Source: SIAJ01 sp036266155
Lineage (GTDB): Bacteria; Planctomycetota; Planctomycetia; Gemmatales; Gemmataceae
Reading direction: 5' to 3'
Length of the DNA: 19,817 nucleotides
NCBI GenBank assembly: GCA_036266155.1
Contig: DATANR010000200.1
Location: 1-19,817, forward strand
The position numbers were made by a program, and so were the translations under genes. The notes beneath the pieces are model-generated. The model had not been told where the DNA came from. It did no database searches and worked only from the letters and a program-made list of their open reading frames with translations. Each line of letters opens with the position of its first letter. Position 1 is the first letter of the stretch. This document shows, piece by piece, positions 7,612 to 14,432 of this stretch.

Positions 7612-7946
7612 ATGGACCTTCCCCAACTCCGCGTCGAGACGATCGGCGACGTGACGGTCGTCCACTATGCCGGCAAGGGGGTGAGCCGTTGCCGCCGGAG
7701 GTTGGGCTCATGGGCTTGATCGAGCGCGGCGTCAAGAAGTTGGTTGTCGATTTGACGGGCGTCACGTTTCTTTCGTCCTCCAACCTGGGTGCGCTGATCT
7801 TACTGCAACGAAAAGCAAATGACTCGGGTGTGACGTATCGCATCGGTTGCCCGTCGAAGGGCCTACGCGACGTGTTTGAGATCACGAAACTCGACCAATT
7901 GTTCCCGGTGTTCGATTCACTCGATCAGGCGCTGCATAGTTTCTAG
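7612..7946 (+). pseudogene. STAS-domain (anti-anti-sigma-factor-like) gene with apparent -1 frameshift
   Basis: An ATG at 7612 with GAGAG upstream opens a typical STAS first strand, MDLPQLRVETIGDVTVVHYAGKG, but that frame stops near 7717. The rest of the domain is in another frame, open from about 7680: EVGLMGLIERGVKKLVVDLT, then GVTFLSSSNLGALILLQRKA, ending FEITKLDQLFPVFDSLDQAL. The two halves join cleanly if one base is added at the G run 7677-7681 (aaGGGGGtg). FLSSSNLG keeps the Ser at the position phosphorylated in SpoIIAA-like proteins. Such proteins act in partner-switching control of sigma factors or kinases. Possible explanations are a true pseudogene, an assembly error in a homopolymer, programmed frameshifting, or a shorter protein starting at TTG 7689 or ATG 7710. 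It lies 17 bases before the next gene. Confidence 0.72.
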
Positions 7947-7963
7947 CGCCAAGGGAGTTCAAC

Positions 7964-8482
7964 ATGGCGATCGGTTTCACGCTCTTTCTCTCGGCTGTCT
8001 TCGGCATCGCCTTTGTCGTCTTGGCCCTCTCGGAGAAGCGGACGTACGTGCTCCAGGTCATCTACGCCCTGGTGGCAGCGATACTGACCTTTGTTCTTGG
8101 AGTGACGTTCGGCAGTCTCGGGTTCGATCACGGATTGTCTACGCGTGTCAATATAGACAAGGGATTTCTAAACGGTGTCGAGGTCGAAGTTGCCACGCGT
8201 TGGGCGACACGAGGTTTTGGCGGTTGGCTGGTCGTCCTGGCCGCGGGCGAACTGCTTCGGCTCATGTTCAAGCCGTCGGAAACCACACATCTCCTCGCGC
8301 CGGCCGTGCTTTTTCTGGCCGGCGCCTTGCTCATCGAACCGCACTGGGGCCTCGGCGTTGCGCTCGCCGTTGCGCTCATTTGCGCCACAGGCCTCGCGAT
8401 CTGCGGCCGTAGGGTCATGCCTGAAACGGCAAAGCCGGTGGTAAATGCTCCTGAACTCGCGGATGGATCGTCAGTTCCATAA
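7964..8482 (+). CDS. Small multi-pass membrane protein of unknown function
   Basis: I do not recognise a family for this 172-residue protein. About five hydrophobic segments are visible near residues 4-22, 29-51, 84-98, 108-124 and 128-147. Between the second and third is a ~30-residue polar stretch (STRVNIDKGFLNGVEVEVAT) that may be exposed outside or form a short domain. The tail from about 150 (MPETAKPVVNAPELADGSSVP) is polar. The start is well supported: GGGAG at 7953-7957 lies six bases before ATG 7964. It is 17 bases after the STAS reading frame on the same strand, so the two are probably co-transcribed, which would make it a candidate membrane partner of that protein. That link rests on position only. 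Confidence 0.8.
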   Translation: MAIGFTLFLSAVFGIAFVVLALSEKRTYVLQVIYALVAAILTFVLGVTFGSLGFDHGLSTRVNIDKGFLNGVEVEVATRWATRGFGGWLVVLAAGELLRLMFKPSETTHLLAPAVLFLAGALLIEPHWGLGVALAVALICATGLAICGRRVMPETAKPVVNAPELADGSSVP

Positions 8483-8592
8483 TCGTTGCCCGCGAATTCC
8501 TTGCAACTCGTTGCAAAGAAACCGGTGAAACGCTTTTGGGCGTGTGGGTCATGAAAGCAATCAATTCACCGTCTCGCTGACCGGAATTCACA

Positions 8593-8633
8593 AAGCCGCG
8601 GTCGCCAGACTTTGCGTCCAGCGACCGTGGCTT
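8593..8633. terminator. Possible terminator hairpin between convergent genes
   Basis: The 178-base gap between the membrane protein (plus) and the secreted Cys/Tyr-rich gene (minus) contains a 13-base-pair stem, AAGCCGCGGTCGC (8593-8605) with GCGACCGTGGCTT (8621-8633), with one G-U type pair and a 15-base loop. Read on the minus strand the hairpin is followed by GGCTTTGTG, a weak T-rich tail, so it best suits the minus-strand gene. A small hairpin TTGCAA-ctcg-TTGCAA is at 8501-8516. Nothing else was seen in this gap. Confidence 0.5.
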
Positions 8634-8660
8634 CGGGTGGGCGTGGGCGTTCTCGGGCGA

Positions 8661-9104
8661 TCACTGCGGCAGCGGCGGGATGCCGGCCGGCGGGCCTTGC
8701 GTGACGGGGGCGGCCACCTGTACTTGCACTTGCACCAGCACCGGCGGGGCGACTGCGATATACGTGATCGGGTAGTAGCAGCAGGCCGGTTCGCACCAAT
8801 AGTAGTAGCACAGCGTGCTCGGGCACCAGTAACACGTGCAGCCAAACTTCGGACAGAAGCAAGAGTACGACCAGTGGTTGTGGTTCTTGCCCTGGTAGAG
8901 GATCCCGCCGCTGAACGACTTGCCGAAGGTCAGGTGATAGTTCGTGTTCGTCACCTTGAAGTTGCTCGTCGGCATGCTTGGCTTCGAACCCATCGACGGC
9001 GGGCTGGAGTGATTGCCGCCGCTGTTTCCCTTGCTACCCGGCCCGGCAACTGCGACACCGATCGTCAGGCTGGCCACTACTACACTCAGGATGAACTTCG
9101 ACAT
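8661..9104 (-). CDS. Small secreted Cys/Tyr-rich protein
   Basis: This 147-residue protein begins with a signal peptide (MSKFILSVVVASLTIGVAVAG). A Gly/Ser/Pro-rich stretch covers about 21-47, and then comes a compact Cys/Tyr/Trp-rich core: nine cysteines at 82, 84, 89, 91, 94, 99, 104, 108 and 109, with tyrosine clusters such as CYYYWCEPACCYY. A hydrophobic Val/Gln repeat (VLVQVQVQV) and a Pro-rich tail end the protein. It matches no enzyme family I know. Cys-rich secreted proteins are common in Planctomycetes and have been discussed as wall or envelope components, and the disulphide potential fits that. GGAG lies six bases before the ATG. The gene is downstream of the ECF sigma gene on the same strand, separated by an inverted repeat, so it could be a target or neighbour of that regulator (inference). 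Confidence 0.82.
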   Translation of the reverse strand: MSKFILSVVVASLTIGVAVAGPGSKGNSGGNHSSPPSMGSKPSMPTSNFKVTNTNYHLTFGKSFSGGILYQGKNHNHWSYSCFCPKFGCTCYWCPSTLCYYYWCEPACCYYPITYIAVAPPVLVQVQVQVAAPVTQGPPAGIPPLPQ

Positions 9105-9189
9105 GATTTGCTCCGGTTAGGTTTGGTCGGGTCGTTGTTGCCCGGCCTAACTGCTGGAGCGAGAACGCCGCGGAAGTGTTACAGGTTTT

Positions 9190-9281
9190 TTTGTAGGTCA
9201 GGTTTCCAACCTGACCGGTCATCGGGTCAGGTTGGAAACCTGACCTACAAAGACGGCGGGACAGGTTGGAAACCTGTCCTA
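9190..9281. repeat. 27-base perfect inverted repeat plus third related palindrome
   Basis: Arms 9190-9216 (TTTGTAGGTCAGGTTTCCAA...) and 9225-9251 are exact reverse complements around an 8-base loop. Each arm contains a smaller palindrome, GTCAGGTT/AACCTGAC. A third unit, GACAGGTTGGAAACCTGTCC (9260-9279), is a diverged copy of the same core. The final bases CTA (9279-9281) form the TAG stop codon of the minus-strand sigma factor gene, so the repeat reaches into the end of that gene. The rest of the 174-base gap toward the secreted protein gene shows no other clear signal. Confidence 0.88.
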
Positions 9282-9866
9282 TTCGCCGAGCTTTTCCTGG
9301 AGTTGCTGCACGAGCCGCGACAGCAGCACGCGTGTCGCAACATCCGATTTTCCAAGCTTTTGCGCCACATCCTTTGTCGCCAGCCCTTCGCCATAACGCA
9401 GCCGCAGGGCCTCGCGATGGTCGTCCGGAAACGTGGCGACGACGTCCATGAGCCGGCGCTGCCGTTCGTCGCGGACGACGGCCATCGACGGGCTCGTCAT
9501 GCTCGCGGCGAGGAGCGCGACCAGGTCCTGACTGCCATCGCCGACGCGGACGTTGCCGGAGACTTCGCGGCCGCTTGCCCGCTTGCCGGCCGCGAAGTGG
9601 CGATGGTCGTCAACAATGCACTGCTCGGCGAGATGGCATAACCATCCGAACGGATCGCGCGTTGTTAGGTCGGCCGTCGGCAACTCGCGCAGGGCTTTCA
9701 CGGCGAGTTCCTGAAGGATGTCGGTCGGTTCGACTTTGCCGCGCAGGGCCGAGCCGAGCCGGCGATCGACAAACGCGAGCAGAGCCGGCCGCCGTTCTTC
9801 GAGAAAGGCCGCGAGGGCCGTCGCATCATGTTTGCGAACGCGATCGACGAGTGCTTCATCCGGCAT
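9279..9866 (-). CDS. ECF-type sigma-70 family RNA polymerase sigma factor
   Basis: A 195-residue ECF sigma factor. Region 2 spans about 15-100 (LLAFVDRRLGSALRGKVEPT, DILQELAVKALREL, CIVDDHRHFAAGKR). Region 4 spans about 140-192 (VATFPDDHREALRLRYGEGL, then ATKDVAQKLGKSDVATRVLL as the helix-turn-helix). The DILQE and VDDHR forms are typical of planctomycete ECF factors. I chose the ATG at 9866 (MPDEALVDRVRKHDATALAA). The frame is open to 10223, but that extension is antisense to the kinase and unlike any sigma factor. The start is 60 bases from the start of a divergent Ser/Thr kinase. ECF groups linked to such kinases are known from Planctomycetes, so phosphorylation-based control instead of a classical anti-sigma factor is plausible (inference). 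No anti-sigma gene is adjacent. The stop codon lies in a repeat. Confidence 0.9.
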   Translation of the reverse strand: MPDEALVDRVRKHDATALAAFLEERRPALLAFVDRRLGSALRGKVEPTDILQELAVKALRELPTADLTTRDPFGWLCHLAEQCIVDDHRHFAAGKRASGREVSGNVRVGDGSQDLVALLAASMTSPSMAVVRDERQRRLMDVVATFPDDHREALRLRYGEGLATKDVAQKLGKSDVATRVLLSRLVQQLQEKLGE

Positions 9867-9926
9867 GGCGGCGTCTCCGGGCGGCGACGGTCGTATTGTA
9901 ACTGAGCCGGCCCCGGTGAGCCCGCG
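9867..9926. promoter_or_regulatory. 60-base divergent promoter region between ECF sigma factor and kinase
   Basis: The two genes start back to back with only 60 bases between them, so both 5' control signals must lie here or within the start of the opposite gene. GGTGAG at 9915-9920 is a good Shine-Dalgarno for the kinase ATG at 9927. The AT-richer stretch TCGTATTGTAAC (9890-9901) is the only obvious candidate for a -10 type element. No convincing -35/-10 pair was recognised. Confidence 0.4.
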
Positions 9927-12134
9927 ATGCCGTCCGAACTGGCCCACGAACCGTTGCCGAGCGCCACCCAAGTCTGGGCGGCCGTCAGTGAGCACCTCGA
10001 AGCCTTTGCGCAAGCGTGGGAAGCCGGCCTGCCCGATCTCGCGGCCTTTCTTCCAGCCAGCCCGCCGAATGTCCGTCGACTCACGCTGGTCGAACTCATC
10101 AAGTTCGACATGGAGCATCGCCTTCAGAAGGGCGGCGACCAGCCGCTCGAAACCTACTTCGCGGCGTTCCCGGAGTTGGTCACCGGTGGCGCTCCGTGCG
10201 ACTTGCTCTACGAGGATTTTCACCTACGCAAGCGCTCGGGTCAGGATGTGGCCGCCAAGGATTACTTTCGTCGCTTTCCCGAACGAGCGGCCGAGTTGCA
10301 GCGGCTGATTGGCGGCACATCCTCGGCGATGTCGACGTCCGTGTTCGGCAATCGGCCACCGATCCAAGTTCAAGCTGGCGATCGGCTCGACGACTTCGAC
10401 TTGCTCGCCATGCTCGGCGAGGGCCAGTTCGCGAAAGTGTTCTTGGCCCGGCAAACGTCGATGCAGCGGCTCGTCGCGCTCAAGGTGTCGGCCCATCGCG
10501 GCGCGGAAGCGCAGACGCTCGCGCAGCTCGATCATCCGCATATCGTTCGCGTCTACGATCAGCGCGTGTTGGCGGAAAAGGAGATTCAGCTCGTCTACAT
10601 GCCGTACCTCGCGGGCGGCACGCTCGGGGATGTGCTCGAGCACGTTCGCAAGACGCCCGTCGCCGAGTGCTCCGGCCGCACGTTGCTCGAAGCCGTCGAT
10701 GCCTCGCTTTTCCGTCGCGGCGAAGTGGTGCCGACCGCGTCGCCGACGCGAGCACTCTGGGCCGCGCGCAGTTGGCCGGCGACCGTGTGTGCTCTCGGGG
10801 CGAAGCTGGCGACGGCTCTCGACCACGCCCATCGGCACAATGTGCTTCACCGAGACGTGAAGCCGGCGAACGTTTTGTTGACCGCCGAGGGCGAGCCACT
10901 CCTAGCCGACTTTAACATAGGCACCTGTTCCAAGGTCGAAGGGGCCGGTCCATCCGCTTTCTTCGGCGGCAGTCTGCCATACATGGCCCCCGAGCACATC
11001 GACGCTTTCAATCCCGATCACGATCGGCCGCCCGAAAGCCTCGATGGCAGGGCCGACGTCTTCGGCCTCGCGGTCACGCTGTGGGAACTGCTCACGGGGT
11101 CGAACCCGTTCGGCGTCGAATACCTGCGAGGTTCGTGGCCGGAGACACTGGATGCGCTCGCCGCCCATCGCCGCGCTGGGCCGCCGGAGGAAGCGCTGGC
11201 GGCGATGAAGGAGAGTGATGTTCCGGGTTTGAAGGAGGTGTTGTTGCGCTGCCTGTCGCCGGATCCGAATGGGCGACCGGAGACTGCAGACGAGATGGCA
11301 CGCGAGTTGGAATTGTGCCTGCGGCCGGCGACGCGGGAGTTGCTGCGTCCGAAACCGCGTCGCTGGCGAGCGATCGTCCGTCGGTTTCCTGTGCTGACGA
11401 TTTTCTGCATGGCACTGGTGCCGAATCTAGCCGCATCGGTCTTTAACATTGCCTACAACAAAGACGAGATCATCAGCAAATGGCCGGTTGACGAGCAGCT
11501 TTTCAGGCAGGTCATCCTGGCAGTCAACAACATTTTTTTCCCTCTTGGTCTGTTCATCCTCGGCTTAAAGATTTGGCCAATTCGGCGTGGGCTGAGGCAA
11601 GCCGGTCGCAACCTGCCAATCGAACTAGTAGATCGTTGTCGCTACCGACTTCGGGCACTCGATCTAGGCCAGATCACGGCGATCATTTGCATTGGTTGCT
11701 GGCTCTTGGCCGCCGCCGTTTGGCCAACGGTATTGTGGGTCTTGGTCGGCCCACCTGAGCCCGGTACGGGCCTCTACATCCACTTCATCGCCTCATTTAT
11801 CGTCTGCGGTTTGATGGCGGCGACATATCCGTACTTCTTGGTTACCTTCCTCACGGTGCGCGTGATATACCCGGCTCTACTTGCACGCGTCGCACCAGGA
11901 CCAGACGACGCGAAGGCTTTGCGGCGAGTGGAACGAGAGTTAGGCCGCTACCGCTTGATTGCCGGTGCGATCCCGATCGCAGCAGTCGGACTGATTGCCG
12001 GTATCGGCATCTCAAACCCGCTAGCGGTCATCGTGCTGAGCATCACCGGCGTGTCCGGGACGGTTCTTGCGTTTGTGCTCGAAGGCCGCATCCGATCGGA
12101 TTTGATCGCCTTGAGCGAGGTCCCGGCGCGTTGA
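9927..12134 (+). CDS. Membrane-anchored serine/threonine protein kinase (planctomycete type)
   Basis: The protein has 735 residues in three parts. Residues 1-130 form the N-terminal region common in planctomycete kinases (RRLTLVELIKFDMEHRLQKG, DQPLETYFAAFPEL). The kinase domain spans about 157-465: Gly-rich loop GEGQFAKVF 164-172, VALK with K186, HRDVKPANVLL 308-318 (D310, K312, N315), APE 354-356 and DVFGLAVTLWELLTG. The Mg-binding motif is DFN (328-330) instead of DFG. An insert of about 35 residues (250-285) precedes the HRD lobe. From 485 to the end are about six membrane segments (near 488-508, 527-548, 581-607, 617-650, 676-695, 699-718), so the kinase is anchored with a cytosolic catalytic domain; there is no PASTA-type sensor. 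It probably signals to or through the divergent ECF factor. Start support: GGTGAG six bases before the ATG. Confidence 0.93.
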   Translation: MPSELAHEPLPSATQVWAAVSEHLEAFAQAWEAGLPDLAAFLPASPPNVRRLTLVELIKFDMEHRLQKGGDQPLETYFAAFPELVTGGAPCDLLYEDFHLRKRSGQDVAAKDYFRRFPERAAELQRLIGGTSSAMSTSVFGNRPPIQVQAGDRLDDFDLLAMLGEGQFAKVFLARQTSMQRLVALKVSAHRGAEAQTLAQLDHPHIVRVYDQRVLAEKEIQLVYMPYLAGGTLGDVLEHVRKTPVAECSGRTLLEAVDASLFRRGEVVPTASPTRALWAARSWPATVCALGAKLATALDHAHRHNVLHRDVKPANVLLTAEGEPLLADFNIGTCSKVEGAGPSAFFGGSLPYMAPEHIDAFNPDHDRPPESLDGRADVFGLAVTLWELLTGSNPFGVEYLRGSWPETLDALAAHRRAGPPEEALAAMKESDVPGLKEVLLRCLSPDPNGRPETADEMARELELCLRPATRELLRPKPRRWRAIVRRFPVLTIFCMALVPNLAASVFNIAYNKDEIISKWPVDEQLFRQVILAVNNIFFPLGLFILGLKIWPIRRGLRQAGRNLPIELVDRCRYRLRALDLGQITAIICIGCWLLAAAVWPTVLWVLVGPPEPGTGLYIHFIASFIVCGLMAATYPYFLVTFLTVRVIYPALLARVAPGPDDAKALRRVERELGRYRLIAGAIPIAAVGLIAGIGISNPLAVIVLSITGVSGTVLAFVLEGRIRSDLIALSEVPAR

Positions 12135-12339
12135 TCGACGCGCGGCCCCAATTGGTGGTCGATTGGCGGCGGTCATTTCCGGGCAGTCGAGACGGATACG
12201 GGACGTCTGCTCCGCGAGTTTGGCATTTTCGGTCGCGCGGTTCGCCGGAGGGCCAATTTTGGGGGTTCCTGGCGCTAGTATCCCAAATTTGAGAATCGTC
12301 ATAACAACTCTAGCGGCAACAATTTGTGGAGACAAAAAC

Positions 12340-12394
12340 TGAGAGATTGCCAAACCCCCCTATGTGTTTGGCAACCTCTGTTGGCAATCTCTCA
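12340..12394. terminator. Nested inverted repeat between convergent kinase and protease genes
   Basis: Arms TGAGAGATTGCCAA (12340-12353) and TTGGCAATCTCTCA (12381-12394) are perfect reverse complements of 14 bases. A competing inner pairing GCCAAAC/GTTTGGC encloses CCCCCTATGT. It lies in the 291-base gap between two genes whose 3' ends face each other, a natural place for a two-way terminator. There is no long T-tract on either strand. The rest of the gap is less GC-rich than the genes (for example CCCAAATTTGAGAATCGTCA) and shows no open frame worth calling. Confidence 0.6.
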
Positions 12395-12425
12395 AGTTGG
12401 TTGCTCAATCGCCGGTCTGGCTTGC

Positions 12426-14321
12426 TCATTTCGCCTTCGGTTTGTCCATATTGTCGAGGAATTTGTCGTACTCGGTCTCGAACGATTTGATATTGCGGTC
12501 GTTTGCGGCCTTGCGGTTGGTCATGGCGTTGACGAAGGCATTCCTCGTTTCCGTTTTCGAACTAGCCAGATCACGCATGCTGCCACAGGTTTCCAGACGC
12601 AATCGCAGTGCCGACTTTAATGCCGACGGGACTTCCTGGCTTGCCGAGATGGGGCCATTGACCAGTTTGCTGAGCTGCGCATGCGTCTTGGCATGGGTAT
12701 CTTTGAGTTCGTTCATGATCTCCGTGGCCGTGAACTGTTCGCCGTTGTCGAAGAAGACGTCGATTGATCCGCCGCGACTGTCCAGGATCGCCAGTTGCAA
12801 GCGCATGGCCACCGCTGCGTTCTTTTCGATGATCGGCAACTTCGTCTTGGCGAATTCCAGGTAATGCCTGCCCGCCGCGATCTTGGCCGCGGCCGGCTCC
12901 ATGTCGGTTGACGTCGGCAGCCGATCGAGCGCCCGGTTCGCTTCGCCATAGGGGATGCAATAACTGGTGAGCTTGCCGTCGCCGAGGATCGATTGCATCA
13001 CGCCGACCAGCTTGCCCGTTTTCAAGTCGACGACCGGGCCGCCCGAGTTGCCAAAGAAGGCCGGGGCGTTCAATTCGAAATAGGTCCACTCGGCATTACG
13101 CCGGACCGGGGCGGCCACCTTGCCCGTGGTCACCTTGTTGATCGCGGCTTGCCCGCCATTGCCGCGTGGATTGCCGACCACGGCTACGGCCAGGCCCTGT
13201 AACTCGGTGCCGGCCGAACACATCTCCAACGGCGGCCGATCGGTATCCACACGCAGGATCGCCAGATCGCGGCGCGGATCGCAGAAGAGGAGCGTCGGCT
13301 TCAACGGCGCTGGGGCCGTGTCGTCGAGCGAAACGAAGCTCACTTTCAACTCATCGAGCATGGCTCCGGAAATGACGTGGAAGTTCGTCATGACGATGCC
13401 GGGCCGAATGACGAAGCCGGTGCCCCAGCCGCCCTTGACCTCGATCAAGGCGGTTGATTTCTTGACCTTTTCGATCGCTGCTTTCGAATCGCCCGGGAGT
13501 TCCGTCGCGGGTCCAACGGGGACCGGCGCTTCAAAGCTCGGCCGGCCCTTCTTGGGCATGCCCTTTTTGGGGACTGGCAGTCCCGGCTTCGGCTCGTCGG
13601 GCGTCGGAGTGTCCGGCTCGGTCTTCGGCTTGTCCGGCTCAGCGTTCGGAGTCACGTCAGTCGCGATGGGCGTCTCCGGCGTCTTGGCTGGATTGACATT
13701 CGTCGTCGACGTCTTCGGTTTGGCGACGGGAACGCTGTTGGCTTTGAATGGATCAAAGGGCGGCGTGATGATCGGTTGTTGATTGACGTTCGAATTCTGG
13801 GCGACGGGCCCCGGCTGTGCTGGCGACGTGCTCTTGTCGCGATTGGCATAGATCACGAAGGCCGTGACACCGCCCGCAAGCAGCAAGAACGCCGCGATGC
13901 CGCCGCCGACGATCAGAGCGATCTTTCCGCCGCCCGACTTTTCTTCCTCCCGACGCCGGCGAATTGGCTCACGGTCGCGGTCGCGGTTCGACCGCGCCGG
14001 CTTCGGCTTGTCGCGGACCGGTTCATCCAGGTTCTGTAATGCAAACGTGTCGGGATTCGGCGGCGTGGGCTCCCTCTTCGGAATCGGCGGCGGCACGGGC
14101 CCCGGCGGCGTCAATTCCGTTGATGGCGGCGGGCCGTCCGCGACAGGCGCGGCGTCGAGTTCGGGAACCTCGAGCAGAAATCGGTGCCTGCAACCCTCGG
14201 CCGCACACGTGACCCAAGTGCGATTGCTCTTCGGTTTGACCTTGAGCATGGCCGTGCACCCGGAACGCGGACAATGGACCTGGACGATGCCTTCGGGGGA
14301 GAGGGTGCCGACGACGCTCAT
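12426..14321 (-). CDS. Membrane-anchored trypsin-like (HtrA-type) serine protease with N-terminal zinc-ribbon-like motif
   Basis: The 631-residue protein has four visible parts. Residues 17-44 hold two CxxxxC pairs (C17, C22, C39, C44), a zinc-ribbon-like module likely in the cytosol. A Pro/Arg/Lys-rich linker leads to one membrane helix at about 133-158 (IALIVGGGIAAFLLLAGGVT). A long Pro/Thr/Lys linker runs to about 275. A trypsin-type protease domain follows at about 280-460 with His315 in TNFHVI, Asp352 in DPRRDLAILRVD and Ser426 in FFGNSGGPVV. No PDZ domain was seen; the C-terminal 150 residues look helical and charged. The topology places the protease outside the cytoplasmic membrane. 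A TTG at 14339 would add six residues; I prefer ATG 14321, with GGAA about nine bases upstream. The gene stands alone, between the kinase (convergent) and the oxidase operon. Confidence 0.88.
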   Translation of the reverse strand: MSVVGTLSPEGIVQVHCPRSGCTAMLKVKPKSNRTWVTCAAEGCRHRFLLEVPELDAAPVADGPPPSTELTPPGPVPPPIPKREPTPPNPDTFALQNLDEPVRDKPKPARSNRDRDREPIRRRREEEKSGGGKIALIVGGGIAAFLLLAGGVTAFVIYANRDKSTSPAQPGPVAQNSNVNQQPIITPPFDPFKANSVPVAKPKTSTTNVNPAKTPETPIATDVTPNAEPDKPKTEPDTPTPDEPKPGLPVPKKGMPKKGRPSFEAPVPVGPATELPGDSKAAIEKVKKSTALIEVKGGWGTGFVIRPGIVMTNFHVISGAMLDELKVSFVSLDDTAPAPLKPTLLFCDPRRDLAILRVDTDRPPLEMCSAGTELQGLAVAVVGNPRGNGGQAAINKVTTGKVAAPVRRNAEWTYFELNAPAFFGNSGGPVVDLKTGKLVGVMQSILGDGKLTSYCIPYGEANRALDRLPTSTDMEPAAAKIAAGRHYLEFAKTKLPIIEKNAAVAMRLQLAILDSRGGSIDVFFDNGEQFTATEIMNELKDTHAKTHAQLSKLVNGPISASQEVPSALKSALRLRLETCGSMRDLASSKTETRNAFVNAMTNRKAANDRNIKSFETEYDKFLDNMDKPKAK

Positions 14322-14432
14322 GGCGAGTTCCAAAGACAAGCGAGTGGGGTAGGTAGCCGCAACTGACTAACCGCTCATTGTCGGTCGAGTGTTACGAATT
14401 TTCCAGAGTTTTTTGGCGAAAAGCAGGTTGAC

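Noticed and set aside
8501..8516. TTGCAA-ctcg-TTGCAA as an operator or terminator
   Set aside because: Six-base arms are too short to separate from chance, and no neighbouring regulator or T-tract supports it.
9190..9281. Possible short CRISPR array because of three related units
   Set aside because: Units alternate in orientation, are palindromic, lack regular spacers of 25-40 bases, and no cas gene is present.
8544..9641. A 365-codon plus-strand open frame opposite the Cys-rich and sigma factor genes
   Set aside because: It crosses two genes and an inverted repeat, is Arg-rich with no domain, and both opposite-strand genes have good starts and family features.
9867..10223. A longer sigma factor starting near 10223
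   Set aside because: The 119 extra residues are antisense to the kinase N-terminus and resemble no sigma factor; MPDEALVDRV at 9866 gives a normal ECF length.
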